Of a stretch of 64,000 nucleotides of DNA, positions 55,829 to 63,897 are shown piece by piece. Origin of the DNA: Zobellia galactanivorans (lineage in GTDB: Bacteria; Bacteroidota; Bacteroidia; Flavobacteriales; Flavobacteriaceae); the NCBI RefSeq assembly GCF_000973105.1, contig NC_015844.1, forward strand, positions 310,001-374,000, in the 5' to 3' direction. Made by a program: the position numbers and the translations under genes. The notes below the pieces were generated by a model. It was not told where the DNA came from. It searched no databases and was given only the letters and a program-made list of their open reading frames with translations. The first letter of the stretch is position 1. The number at the start of each line of letters is the position of its first letter.

Positions 55829-57109
55829 ATGAGAATAGATAAAAACCAGCTTGGCGAGGCCAATCAAAAACAAATTGACGGGCATAATGAACATTTCGAT
55901 TTTTTAGCGAATAGCATTACTAAAAAAGGGAAAGATATCGATGCCATAATAAAAAAGCTAGAAGACTTTCAGATAGCTATACCAAGTTGGGCTTTGGGTG
56001 CAGGAGGAACGAGATTCGGACGTTTTGGATTTCAAGGGGAGCCTTCGACCCTAGAGCTAAAAATAGATGATGTTGGATTGATACATGCACTTACCCAAAG
56101 TGCGGGTGCCATATCTTTACATATACCTTGGGACGTGCCAACCGATTACAATGCCATTAAAGATTTGGCCAACTCCCATGACATCTTGTTTGATGCCGTA
56201 AACTCAAACACTTTTCAAGACCAAAAAAACAGTAAGGAAAGTTATAAATTCGGTTCTTTAAGCAGCACCAGCAAGGCCGCTCGCGAGCAGGCCGTAGCCC
56301 ATAATATTGAAGTCATCAAAATCGGGGAAAAACTGGGATCTAAAAGCCTGACGGTTTGGTTGGCAGACGGCTCCAATTTTCCAGGACAAAGTAATTTTCA
56401 AACCGCATTACAAAATACCGAAGACAGTCTAAAGGAAATCTATAAAACCCTTCCCGAAGATTGGAAGTTGTTCATAGAGTACAAACCCTACGAACCTAAC
56501 TTCTATAGTACGGTAATCCAAGATTGGGGAACCTCATTTATGCTAGCCAATGCCTGCGGGGAAAAAGCCTATACCCTAGTCGATTTAGGACACCACCTTC
56601 CCAACGCTAATATCGAACAGATCGTCTCGACCTTAATGCTTAAGGGTAAACTGGGCGGCTTTCATTTTAACGATAGTAAATACGGTGATGACGACCTTAC
56701 GGTCGGCAGTGTCAAACCTTATGCCTTATTCTTAATTTTCAATGCCTTGGTGTACGGAATGGAAAACAATCCGCAAAACCCATATCCCGCTTGGATGATA
56801 GACGCCAGCCATAACATAAAAGATCCATTGGAAGATTTGATCCAATCTTTAGAGGCCATACAAGAGGCACACGCCAAAGCCCTACTGGTCGACCAAAAAT
56901 TATTGACCGAAGCACAATTGAACCACGATGTAGTAAAGTGTCAAGAAATCATTCAAGATGCATACCGTACCGATGTCAGGCCACTTTTAGAAAAAGCCAG
57001 ATTAAACCAAGGTGGAGCTCTAAGCCCGATAAAGGCTTATCGATCTTTAAAAGTGAGGGAAAACCTAATCAAGGAAAGAGGCGCCAACTCGGTAGCATCA
57101 GGATTATAA
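55829..57109 (+). CDS. rhaI: L-rhamnose isomerase (RhaI type)
   Basis: TIM-barrel metal-dependent isomerase that interconverts L-rhamnose and L-rhamnulose, 426 residues, cytoplasmic. It belongs to the Pseudomonas stutzeri-like RhaI type rather than E. coli RhaA. Metal-site residues are visible as Glu217 (LFIEYKPYEPNFY), Asp252 (LVDLGHHLPNANIE) and His279 with Asp282, Asp287 and Asp289 (GGFHFNDSKYGDDDL), offset by two from the P. stutzeri numbering as I recall it. The gene downstream encodes a permease. The aldolase/dehydrogenase gene just upstream is a relic, so this isomerase may depend on a second copy of the rest of the pathway elsewhere. Rhamnose occurs in ulvan and rhamnogalacturonan, which would fit uronate degradation, but this is inference. 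Confidence 0.9.
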   Translation: MRIDKNQLGEANQKQIDGHNEHFDFLANSITKKGKDIDAIIKKLEDFQIAIPSWALGAGGTRFGRFGFQGEPSTLELKIDDVGLIHALTQSAGAISLHIPWDVPTDYNAIKDLANSHDILFDAVNSNTFQDQKNSKESYKFGSLSSTSKAAREQAVAHNIEVIKIGEKLGSKSLTVWLADGSNFPGQSNFQTALQNTEDSLKEIYKTLPEDWKLFIEYKPYEPNFYSTVIQDWGTSFMLANACGEKAYTLVDLGHHLPNANIEQIVSTLMLKGKLGGFHFNDSKYGDDDLTVGSVKPYALFLIFNALVYGMENNPQNPYPAWMIDASHNIKDPLEDLIQSLEAIQEAHAKALLVDQKLLTEAQLNHDVVKCQEIIQDAYRTDVRPLLEKARLNQGGALSPIKAYRSLKVRENLIKERGANSVASGL

Positions 57110-57430
57110 ACAAGAAATTAAGGGCCGCATTTGATAGTGGTGCAAGCAACAAAAGCCCTTTCTTTTAATAGAAGTTTAAACACGTCCGGCTCGCCCCCAT
57201 GGGTATTGAGCAAATTAGCGACGAAAACCTTGTCGCTTTAGGCCATGGCCAGTAGGGCCAATATTTTAGGGAAGCCGGTTTTTTTCAATGGTTGTCGGCA
57301 CCCAAAATAAGGTAGAGACCCTAGCTAAACCATATTGAAACCGAGGTTCCCACAAGTGGTGTACCAGTTGTGCCGTAAACGTATAAAAGATTTACCTAAA
57401 CACCCAAGAACCAACTAAAGTGTACTAAAA
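57110..57430. other. Gap between rhaI and permease genes, possible relic
   Basis: No intact gene in 321 bases. A short frame beginning at 57198 (ATG; GIEQISDENLVALGHGQ) meets a TAG, after which the same frame reads on as GQYFREAGFFQWL before further stops. It looks protein-like and might be the remains of another carbohydrate gene, but I cannot name it. Confidence 0.3.
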
Positions 57431-58843
57431 ATGAGCCAGTATAACATAGACGAAGAAATCGAGGAGATAGCAGGCGGTGAATATGAACGAGAGCCTGTAC
57501 CTACTTCAAAACTAAAAGGCTGGAAGAGTTTTTTGGGCATGTACGCCGGTGAACACGCGGCCGGCACCGAATTTATGATCGGCCCTTTGTTCTTGACGGC
57601 AGGGGTCAGCGCCTTTGACCTCATCATAGGCTTATTATTAGGAAACCTCTTGGCTGTATTGAGCTGGCGATTTTTGACGGCGAAAATAGCCGTCGAAAAT
57701 CGATTGACACTTTACTATCAACTAGAAAAAATCTGTGGCAAAAAACTGGTCATCGGTTACAACCTGGCCAACGGAATACTGTTTTGCTTTCTTGCAGGTG
57801 CCATGATAACGGTTTCGGCCACGGCCGTGGGCATCCCCTTTGATATGGAAATGCCAAAACTGACCGATACCACGCCCAACGGGGCAACCTGGGTAATTAT
57901 TGTAGTGCTCATTGGTGCGGTAATCTCATTAATTGCCTCCAAAGGATATGATACCGTATCCAAGGCCGCCAATTGGATGTCACCCATTATCGTACTTGCC
58001 TTTTTGGCCTGCGGCATCGTGGCCTTAAACCAATTGGGAGTTAAGGGCTTTTCCGATTTTTGGAATATCTGGGGAGAAGGTTCCGACCCCTTCCCCGGGC
58101 AGTTGAAATATACGTTTTGGCACGTAGTTATCTGGTCTTGGTTCGCCAATGCCGCTATGCACGTAGGCATGTCCGACCTATCGGTTTTCAGGTTTGCGAA
58201 AACCGCCAATGCCGGTTGGACGACCGCAGCCGGTATGTATGTGGGCCATTACATGGCCTGGATCGCCGCTGCCCTCCTCTATGCCGTCTATTTGAAGTCG
58301 CCCGAGGCGCAAGCCTTCCTCTCTAACGGAGAGGCACCACCGGTAGCCCCTGGCCCTTTGGCCAATAATGCTATTGGGATTTTTGGAATCATTGCGGTAG
58401 TCTTAGCGGGATGGACCACGGCAAACCCCACAATTTATAGGGCCGGATTGGCATTTCAGGCCATTATGCCCAAACTATCCACCTTTTGGGTAACCATTAT
58501 AGCGGGTACCGTAGCCACCATAGCAGGACTGTTCCCCGCTTTTGCCATGAAGCTTCTCGGATTTGTAGCCTTGTACGGATTCATCTTGGCGCCTTTTGGG
58601 GCCGTAATCGTATTCGAACACTTTTTCCATAAAAAAGTGGGAATCGTAAAAAACTATGCCGAAGTTGCCCAAATCAAATTCAACAAGTCGGTGTTCTTGG
58701 CGTGGGCGATCAGCTTCGGGTTGTTCTATTTTATTTCAATTCAATTTGATGTATTCCTTTCGTTTGTAACCCTGCCCGCATGGTTGCTTTGTGGATTGCT
58801 ATTTTTAATATTCAGCAAATCGTTTCAAAGACAGGTGAATTAG
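57431..58843 (+). CDS. NCS1 / purine-cytosine permease-type transporter
   Basis: Inner-membrane transporter of 470 residues with about 12 hydrophobic segments, of the nucleobase:cation symporter-1 or cytosine-purine permease type. Recognisable regions are GMYAGEHAAGTEFMIGPLFLTAG near residue 37, LTLYYQLEKICGKKLVIGYN, SDLSVFRFAKTANAG, and AVVLAGWTTANPTIYRAGLAFQ. The first 30 residues are acidic and cytoplasmic. Typical substrates are cytosine, uracil, allantoin or related compounds. The gene follows rhaI after 321 bases; whether it transports a sugar instead is open, because family members in Bacteroidota are poorly studied. A long perfect hairpin lies right after the stop. Confidence 0.85.
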   Translation: MSQYNIDEEIEEIAGGEYEREPVPTSKLKGWKSFLGMYAGEHAAGTEFMIGPLFLTAGVSAFDLIIGLLLGNLLAVLSWRFLTAKIAVENRLTLYYQLEKICGKKLVIGYNLANGILFCFLAGAMITVSATAVGIPFDMEMPKLTDTTPNGATWVIIVVLIGAVISLIASKGYDTVSKAANWMSPIIVLAFLACGIVALNQLGVKGFSDFWNIWGEGSDPFPGQLKYTFWHVVIWSWFANAAMHVGMSDLSVFRFAKTANAGWTTAAGMYVGHYMAWIAAALLYAVYLKSPEAQAFLSNGEAPPVAPGPLANNAIGIFGIIAVVLAGWTTANPTIYRAGLAFQAIMPKLSTFWVTIIAGTVATIAGLFPAFAMKLLGFVALYGFILAPFGAVIVFEHFFHKKVGIVKNYAEVAQIKFNKSVFLAWAISFGLFYFISIQFDVFLSFVTLPAWLLCGLLFLIFSKSFQRQVN

Positions 58844-58851
58844 GCCATGCC

Positions 58852-58883
58852 CGATATATGGGGGAATATCACCCCATATATCG
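58852..58883. terminator. Perfect 12-bp hairpin after the permease gene
   Basis: CGATATATGGGG (58852-58863) pairs fully with CCCCATATATCG (58872-58883) around loop GAATATCA, 8 bases after the stop codon. It lacks a T tract, so it may stabilise the mRNA end or be a weak terminator. Confidence 0.6.
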
Positions 58884-59096
58884 ACTTCATTAAATTCTGA
58901 AACGATAGAACTTTCTATGTACTGGAAAGGAACGATTTAGTCAATGAAACCTTAGCCCCCATCAGTAAAAAAAACAAACCGCCTTGCCCCACAATACCAA
59001 ACCATAGCAAATAAGGACAAGTAAAAACCCGATTTGGACAAGTTTAAGTCGACCAAATACCCCAACTTTGTCGTATGAATCTTAAACGAAAAAAAC

Positions 59097-59837
59097 ATGG
59101 GTAATCTAGAAGGCAAGGTGGCCTTAATAACGGGATCATCTAAAGGAATCGGTGCGGAAATCGCTAAAACCTTGGCCAAAAACAAGGCAAAGGTAGTAGT
59201 CAATTATGCCGGTAACGAAGAAGCCGCTAAAAATGTAGTGAACGCGATTATCGCCGAAGGCGGCGAAGCCATACAAATTCAGGCCGATGTAAGGTCAAAG
59301 GAAGACGTAAGCCGTTTATTCGACCAAAGCATTGCCCATTTTGGCCAAGTGGATATTTTGGTGAACAATGCCGGAATTATGGTCAATCAATTGATAAAAG
59401 ACACCACTGACGAAGCTTTCGAACTTCAATTTGACACCAATGTAAAGGGCGTTTTCAATACACTTCGCGAGGCCGCTACAAAGCTTTCTGAAAACGGAAG
59501 CATCATCAATGTTTCCACCTCGGTAAACCGGTTGATGCTCCCAACCTACGGTACATACGTCGCTACAAAGTCGGCCGTAGAGCAACTTACACGGATTTTT
59601 TCCAAAGAAATAGGGAGTCGTGGGATCAATGTTAATTCGGTTTCCCCGGGACCGACAAATACCGAGTTGTTTATGCAAGGAAAAACAAAAGAGACCGTAG
59701 ACCGCTTGGCCGCACTTTCCCCTTTTCAACGCATTGCCGAAACCCATGATATCGCCCAGGTGGTAGCTTTTTTAGCGAGTGACGAAGCCAAATGGATCAA
59801 TGCCCAGAATATAGGGATCAACGGCGGAATGGCCTAG
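59097..59837 (+). CDS. Short-chain dehydrogenase/reductase (classical SDR)
   Basis: Cytoplasmic NAD(P)-dependent oxidoreductase of 246 residues. Cofactor motif TGSSKGIG (12-19), NNAG (90-93), a Ser/Thr cluster at 140-142, Tyr154 and Lys158 make up the classical SDR site. The C-terminus ends in the usual INGGMA. It is most like the 3-ketoacyl-ACP reductase-like proteins of wide substrate range, and is not close to the KduD-like SDR at 9895. An AraC-type regulator follows in the same direction after 179 bases, an arrangement often seen for regulated SDRs. Substrate unknown. Confidence 0.88.
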   Translation: MGNLEGKVALITGSSKGIGAEIAKTLAKNKAKVVVNYAGNEEAAKNVVNAIIAEGGEAIQIQADVRSKEDVSRLFDQSIAHFGQVDILVNNAGIMVNQLIKDTTDEAFELQFDTNVKGVFNTLREAATKLSENGSIINVSTSVNRLMLPTYGTYVATKSAVEQLTRIFSKEIGSRGINVNSVSPGPTNTELFMQGKTKETVDRLAALSPFQRIAETHDIAQVVAFLASDEAKWINAQNIGINGGMA

Positions 59838-59956
59838 TCGAAGAAAGCCTCGGCACAAAGCGTTTTAAGTGAAACACCTAGAGTATTTTGGAACTTATCT
59901 TTGCCAATCGCAAGATATTCCACGGGGCATTATCAAAAAAAAATATACCTTACCGT

Positions 59957-60007
59957 AAACTACCTCGGGGCAAGCCTAGGGGCATGTCATCTCGATGATC
60001 GAGTAAA
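59957..60007. repeat. Dispersed intergenic repeat, copy B
   Basis: Shares TACCTCGGG, GGCAAGCC, GGCAT and the palindrome CTCGAT-G-ATCGAG (59991-60003) followed by TAAA with the repeat at 50256-50349. Between the two copies the single-base palindrome centre differs. It ends 8 bases before the AraC start, which would place the palindrome at the ribosome-binding region. Confidence 0.7.
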
Positions 60008-60015
60008 ATACGAAT

Positions 60016-60942
60016 ATGGGCCATCTCAAATACATTCCGAAAATTCTGGACTTTCACCGTTTTGCGAATCTTTCCGCCCCCAGACATCCTTTAATAAGTC
60101 TGATCGATTTTGGCCAGGTAAGGTTTCCCGAAGACCTAAAGGGACTGAAATTGGTGCAGAAATACTACACCATCGGTTTAAAGCGAAACGTGCCCTATAA
60201 ACTGTTTTACGGACAAAAGGAGTACGATTTTAACGAGGGCATAATGACCTTTTTGGCCCCGGACCAGGTGATGGGCATGGAAAGGAATCCGAATATCAAT
60301 TTAAAGGGAGCATCAAAACCTACCGGTTGGCTCCTCTTGGTGCATCCTGATTTTTTGTGGAATACCTCCTTGGCCCAAACCATGAAATCTTATGCATTCT
60401 TTGGATATGACATCAACGAATCTTTGTTCTTGTCGGAAGAGGAAGAAGAGATGATGATCGATATCTTTAAGCGTATAGAAAAAGAATATCGCTCCCCAAT
60501 CGATAAATTCAGCCAAAAAATTATCGTATCGCAATTGGAGCTCTTGCTCAACTATGCCGAACGGTTTTACGAACGGCAATTTATCACGCGCAACACCCCG
60601 AACCATCAACTTTTAGGGCAGGTAGAACAGCTATTGCAAGCGTACTTCGATCAAGAAAATTTAATGGAACTCGGCCTACCGACGGTGGAGCATATTTCGC
60701 AAGAACTCCACCTTTCCCCAAGTTACCTAAGTAGTATGTTGAAGTCTTTGACCGGAATGGGCACCCAACAGCATATCCATAACAAACTGATCGAAAAAGC
60801 AAAAGAACAGCTTTCAACCACCCCTTTGCCCATTAACGAGATTGCGTATAATTTAGGCTTTGAATACCCAAGCTCCTTCAACAAACTGTTTAAGAACAAA
60901 ACGGAAATGTCTCCCTTGGAGTTCCGGAAAACCTTTAATTAA
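60016..60942 (+). CDS. AraC-family transcriptional regulator
   Basis: Transcription factor of 308 residues. The N-terminal 190 residues form a ligand-sensing or dimerisation domain of unknown specificity (GLKRNVPYKLFYGQKEYDFNEGIMTFLAP). The C-terminus is an AraC double helix-turn-helix (about 215-306): PTVEHISQELHLSPSYLSSMLKSLTGMG and INEIAYNLGFEYPSSFNKLFKNKTEMSPLEFRK. It probably controls the SDR gene just upstream; no other target can be inferred. A dispersed repeat with a palindrome lies directly before its start codon. Confidence 0.9.
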   Translation: MGHLKYIPKILDFHRFANLSAPRHPLISLIDFGQVRFPEDLKGLKLVQKYYTIGLKRNVPYKLFYGQKEYDFNEGIMTFLAPDQVMGMERNPNINLKGASKPTGWLLLVHPDFLWNTSLAQTMKSYAFFGYDINESLFLSEEEEEMMIDIFKRIEKEYRSPIDKFSQKIIVSQLELLLNYAERFYERQFITRNTPNHQLLGQVEQLLQAYFDQENLMELGLPTVEHISQELHLSPSYLSSMLKSLTGMGTQQHIHNKLIEKAKEQLSTTPLPINEIAYNLGFEYPSSFNKLFKNKTEMSPLEFRKTFN

Positions 60943-61304
60943 AGAATAGTTTTGGTGGTAAATGCACCTGATATAGAATCCCTCGGTTTTATAAATACAT
61001 AACTCTAACAAGTCGCTTATAGGGCTTTTAATTTCCAACCGTCAATCCTCTGCCTCCTTATAATCCCAAAAAAAAATATTCTAATTAACACCTCGTTACG
61101 CTTTTACGTAAGGAAAAAAATACAGGACGTTTTACATTGCGCGTGTATTTGGGCAAGCTAAACTATTGTTTTTACACCCGAATAAAGAGGTATATGTGTA
61201 ATTGTACACATATACAGTTGTTGGCGTTCATTTGAAAAAGCCATAAATGGAGTAAAGTCGAAAATCCGATTTTAAAGAGTAGACAAAAATTAAATTAATC
61301 AGAA
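60943..61304. other. Intergenic region with perfect 11-bp palindrome and cassette-like boundary
   Basis: No gene in 362 bases. Composition becomes AT-rich here. A perfect hairpin, GTATATGTGTA (61190-61200) with TACACATATAC (61205-61215), sits directly before GTTGGCGTTCATTT (61220-61233). That boundary sequence recurs, with one change, at 63059-63072. The hairpin and boundary look like the end of a small mobile cassette. Confidence 0.6.
61220..61233 (+). repeat. Cassette-like boundary motif, left
   Basis: GTTGGCGTTCATTT, adjacent to the hairpin at 61190-61215. It matches 13 of 14 bases of GTTAGCGTTCATTT at 63059-63072, and its first nine bases occur inverted at 61980-61988. Confidence 0.65.
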
Positions 61305-61970
61305 ATGAAAAAAAAACTTTTACTAATTGCAATGGTGGCATTAATGTTTTCTTGCTCTTCTCCATTAGACAAGAAATTTAATGAGGAAACAGCCAAAGAA
61401 GATATTCAAACTATCAAAGACAAAATTGACTCAACTGAATTACAGCTTTTGGCAGGTTCGATGATAAGGCTAAAATTTCAAGACAAGAAACTTGAAGATA
61501 TGACTTATGCCGAAATTTTAGAAGATGGCAAAAAGTGGAAAGCGGAGCAAGAAAAAATTGAAGCCGAACAAAAAGCACTTGCTGAAAAAGCTGCAAGAGA
61601 AGAAGCTAAGCGAATTAAAAAGTTAACAGAAGCTGTTATTGTTTCTTGTTTTGAGAAAGGATATACAGAAGTTGATTACCAAGACTATATCACCTATAAG
61701 TTTGTAATTCAAAACAAATCAGATAAAGCCATCAGGGCGGTAAAAGGTGGAATAACATTTACTAATTTATTTGATGAAGAAATCAAATCATTAAACTTCG
61801 TTTATGACCAACCAATTCCAGCAGGACAAGAAGTAAATTGGAACGCTACTACCGATTACAATCAATTTATGGACGATGACAAGACCTTAAAAAATAAAGA
61901 CTTGAAAGATTTGAAAATTGTTTGGAAACCAGAAAAAGTAATTTTTGAAGACGGAACGACCTTAGAATAA
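61305..61970 (+). CDS. Lipoprotein of unknown function in a cassette-like unit
   Basis: I do not recognise this 221-residue protein. It has a lipoprotein signal with Cys17 (VALMFSC), a charged coiled-coil-like stretch at about 80-105 (EQEKIEAEQKALAEKAAREEAKR), and a beta-rich C-terminal half (YKFVIQNKSDKAIRAVKGGITFTNLF; FVYDQPIPAGQEVNWN). The second half resembles small immunoglobulin-like or FxLYD-type domains that bind membrane proteins or peptides. Its base composition is more AT-rich than the chromosome to the left. It lies between inverted boundary motifs (61220 and 61988), which suggests it arrived as a single-gene cassette. Confidence 0.75.
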   Translation: MKKKLLLIAMVALMFSCSSPLDKKFNEETAKEDIQTIKDKIDSTELQLLAGSMIRLKFQDKKLEDMTYAEILEDGKKWKAEQEKIEAEQKALAEKAAREEAKRIKKLTEAVIVSCFEKGYTEVDYQDYITYKFVIQNKSDKAIRAVKGGITFTNLFDEEIKSLNFVYDQPIPAGQEVNWNATTDYNQFMDDDKTLKNKDLKDLKIVWKPEKVIFEDGTTLE

Positions 61971-61974
61971 AAAA

Positions 61975-61988
61975 AACGAAACGCCAAC
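61975..61988 (-). repeat. Cassette-like boundary motif, inverted
   Basis: AACGAAACGCCAAC directly after the lipoprotein gene. Read on the minus strand it begins GTTGGCGTT, like the left boundary. It continues as ATTGGTAACCGTTACACAAC before the IS remnant. Confidence 0.6.
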
Positions 61989-62014
61989 ATTGGTAACCGT
62001 TACACAACTCGTCA

Positions 62015-62404
62015 TCAGGAATAAATTGACAGATGGGACGAGATGTCCCGGTAACTCATCCCAAGGCCGTAGAGGCCGATGATCTTCTCCGAAAGGTTGT
62101 CCGCCAAAATGGTCTGACGTTTCTTCACCAGCTCGGGCTCAAAACTGCTCTGGCGGTCCTGGGGAGTATCGATGTCGAAGGTGCCAAAACCACTTTTCAG
62201 GGTCTTTTTCCCCTTGCCGTTGCGTTTGTTGCCCTTGGCGCGCTCACCCTCGTCCAGATGGCCGTCCATCTCCGCCTCAAGGGCCTTCTCGATCACATTC
62301 TTCAGCATGGGGGCAAAGGCGCCCCCTTCTCCGAATAGGTTCTTGCCCGACATGAACTGCTCGAGCACCTTTTTTTCAAATTCAGTCTGTTCTTTCTTTG
62401 TCAT
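62015..62404 (-). pseudogene. 3'-truncated IS256-family transposase
   Basis: The first 125 or so residues of an IS256-type (Transposase_mut) transposase, against about 400 in a full-length protein. The N-terminal helices and the family motif FDIDTPQDRQSSFEPELVKKRQ, then GLYGLGMSYRDISSHL, are clear. After residue 125 the sequence turns into unrelated codons (SIYS) and stops, so the DDE catalytic domain is missing and the gene is dead. The junction is near 62030, where the cassette boundary sequence begins. Confidence 0.9.
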
Positions 62405-62468
62405 AATTCTGTCTGAATAAAATTAATAATTATAATCTTTTTTCAGACAGAGTTCAGTTTACAGTCTC
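62030..62468 (-). mobile_element. Left part of an IS256-family insertion sequence
   Basis: Covers the truncated transposase and the element's intact left end. On the minus strand the end reads GAGACTGTAAACTGAACTC, a start commonly seen in this IS family. It is followed by TCTGTCTGA (again near the transposase start), which can form an internal inverted repeat. The right end is missing, so a target duplication cannot be tested. It abuts group II intron sequence at about 62468. Confidence 0.75.
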
Positions 62469-62940
62469 ACAACATGTGCTCCTATGCGAATTTTGAAGAG
62501 AATTACGTTCGGTCCTTCCTTGTTCGTGAGACCTCTAGGATACTGCCCTAGCTCGTTTCCCTTAAGTAATATGACCTCTGCTGACTTCTCCATATAGCTA
62601 CACGTAGCTTTGGAGACCTCCCCAGAGCCTGCCCCGATCTTTATCGGGGTAATTGCATCTTCTTTCGCTCAATAACCGCCGTATCTACATACTTACCCTT
62701 TTGTAATCTTGGGGCGTTACAATGATGTGCTTGCTTACCCAAGTAAATATGCCTCCGTATACGGTTCCTGTTCGTCGGTACCGAGTTTTGTAGTCTCGCT
62801 TTCTTCAGGTGTAACCTCACGGTTACCCCTTTTGCGACTTACTAATGCTTCCAGACGTTACCCCGGCGCATAAGGGACTTGCACCCTCTAGATTAATTAA
62901 CTACTTTTCTGTGGTTAAAAGACGACCATACTGGGCACAC
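62469..62940 (-). mobile_element. 5' fragment of a group II intron
   Basis: On the minus strand the fragment starts at about 62940 with GTGTGCCCAG, which fits the GUGYG 5' end of group II introns. Domain I hallmarks follow: AGGGTGCAAGTCCC (about 62896-62883), GGTAACCGTGAGGTTAC, and ACGAACAGGAACCG. Closer to the IS end is ATGGAGAAGTCAGCAGAGGT, a stretch I recall preceding intron-encoded reverse transcriptases. About 470 bases remain; the reverse transcriptase gene and domains V and VI are absent because the sequence is interrupted by the IS256 element. It is therefore not self-splicing. Assignment rests on these motifs and recall, not on a covariance model. Confidence 0.7.
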
Positions 62941-63058
62941 ACCGTGAATAATTTATTGCTGTTTATGGCTTATTTAGGAAAATACTCGCAGACTTTTAAT
63001 TCAGTTTTTATTTGCCAAATTAGTTACATAAACCACGTAACTAACCAGACACAAACAC

Positions 63059-63072
63059 GTTAGCGTTCATTT
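63059..63072 (+). repeat. Cassette-like boundary motif, right
   Basis: GTTAGCGTTCATTT, preceded by ACCAGACACAAACAC. It differs in one base from the motif at 61220-61233. Together the sites suggest that IS and intron debris landed within a cassette spacer. Confidence 0.6.
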
Positions 63073-63154
63073 CACTACTCAGACTGAAAGTTTATCAAAT
63101 TTTCTCTGTAACGATTTTAATAACTGCTTTCTTGCCACTGGTGCGCTCTATCTA

Positions 63155-63676
63155 TTATCTTCTAAATTTAGGCCTTGATGGGACTGACTTGATGCCCTTT
63201 GGGGACTGACTTGATGCCCTTGATGGGGACTGACTTGATGCCCTTGACGGGGACTGACTTGATGCCCTTGATGGGGACTGACTTTGTTGTAGACCTTGAT
63301 AGATTTCTATAAAACGTAATTGATTTGAAATTGCTTTAATAGGCTTGAAACCACTAGAATTTATATGAATATTAACATCCTTAAAGGCATCATTATATAA
63401 TGGCTTCGCTGTCAACCCCCTTGGATTACCTCCTTCACGCCCTTGGGCTAAATTACCACTGAGTTTATTAAAATCACCTCCGTTATTATTTACCCATTTT
63501 TCCATTTCCTTCCAATAATCTTTAAATTTACCTTGGTCTATAGTATTCCCCTTATCTCTTACATCATTTTCGGTGGTGCCATCATTAATAAGGCTACTTA
63601 AAGTTTGTTTATCCATGACACCTCTCTTTACAAGTTGTCTTCCCATTTCTTTTGCTATTTCTGTATCACTAAACAT
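63155..63676 (-). CDS. Unknown protein with 8-residue Ser-rich tail repeats
   Basis: I do not recognise this 173-residue protein. There is no signal peptide. The first 130 residues are mixed and polar (TEIAKEMGRQLVKRGVMDKQTLSSLINDG; KDYWKEMEKWVNNNGGDFNKLSG; GFKPIKAISNQLRFIEIYQGL). The tail has repeats of SPSRASSQ coded by 24-bp DNA repeats, then a frame-changed copy (KGIKSVPS) and a basic end (RPKFRR). Two nearby deletions in the repeat array cancel out, so the reading frame survives. The gene is AT-rich, points against the boundary motif at 63059 and may be cassette cargo. No function can be suggested. Confidence 0.65.
   Translation of the reverse strand: MFSDTEIAKEMGRQLVKRGVMDKQTLSSLINDGTTENDVRDKGNTIDQGKFKDYWKEMEKWVNNNGGDFNKLSGNLAQGREGGNPRGLTAKPLYNDAFKDVNIHINSSGFKPIKAISNQLRFIEIYQGLQQSQSPSRASSQSPSRASSQSPSRASSQSPKGIKSVPSRPKFRR
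63181..63284. repeat. 24-bp tandem repeat array
   Basis: Units begin GGACTGACTTGATGCCC. Units 2-4 (63203-63226, 63227-63250, 63251-63274) are 24 bp with one base change; unit 1 (63181-63202) is 22 bp; a partial unit starts at 63275. The array codes for the Ser-rich tail. There are no spacers, so it is not a CRISPR array. Confidence 0.92.
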
Positions 63677-63897
63677 ATTGATGTGTGTTTTTTATAAAAA
63701 CAAATTATAAAAGAAAAACCCTATTATTTCTTATACTTTTTTAATCCAGTTTTATTTAGCCATCCCCTGAAAATCATCTATAATATTTTGTTAAGTATTG
63801 ATTTTACTGATGTTTTCGTGAAGTAAAAAAGAGAAAAACTGTTTAAAATAGTTGTATTTTATAGTTGCAAAAAAAACATTCCTCTAAAAACAGTTTA

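Noticed and set aside
57431-58843. Dedicated rhamnose transporter
   Set aside because: The sequence is NCS1-like, a family known for nucleobases and related compounds; position near rhaI alone is too weak.
61190-61233. True attC site of an integron
   Set aside because: GTTGGCG does not fit the GTTRRRY core at two positions and no integrase is present; described only as cassette-like.
62845-63063. 72-codon plus-strand frame as a gene
   Set aside because: It overlaps the antisense of group II intron domain I and its 5' junction, so it is explained by that element.
63181-63284. CRISPR-like repeat array
   Set aside because: Repeats are directly adjacent with no spacers and encode a protein tail.
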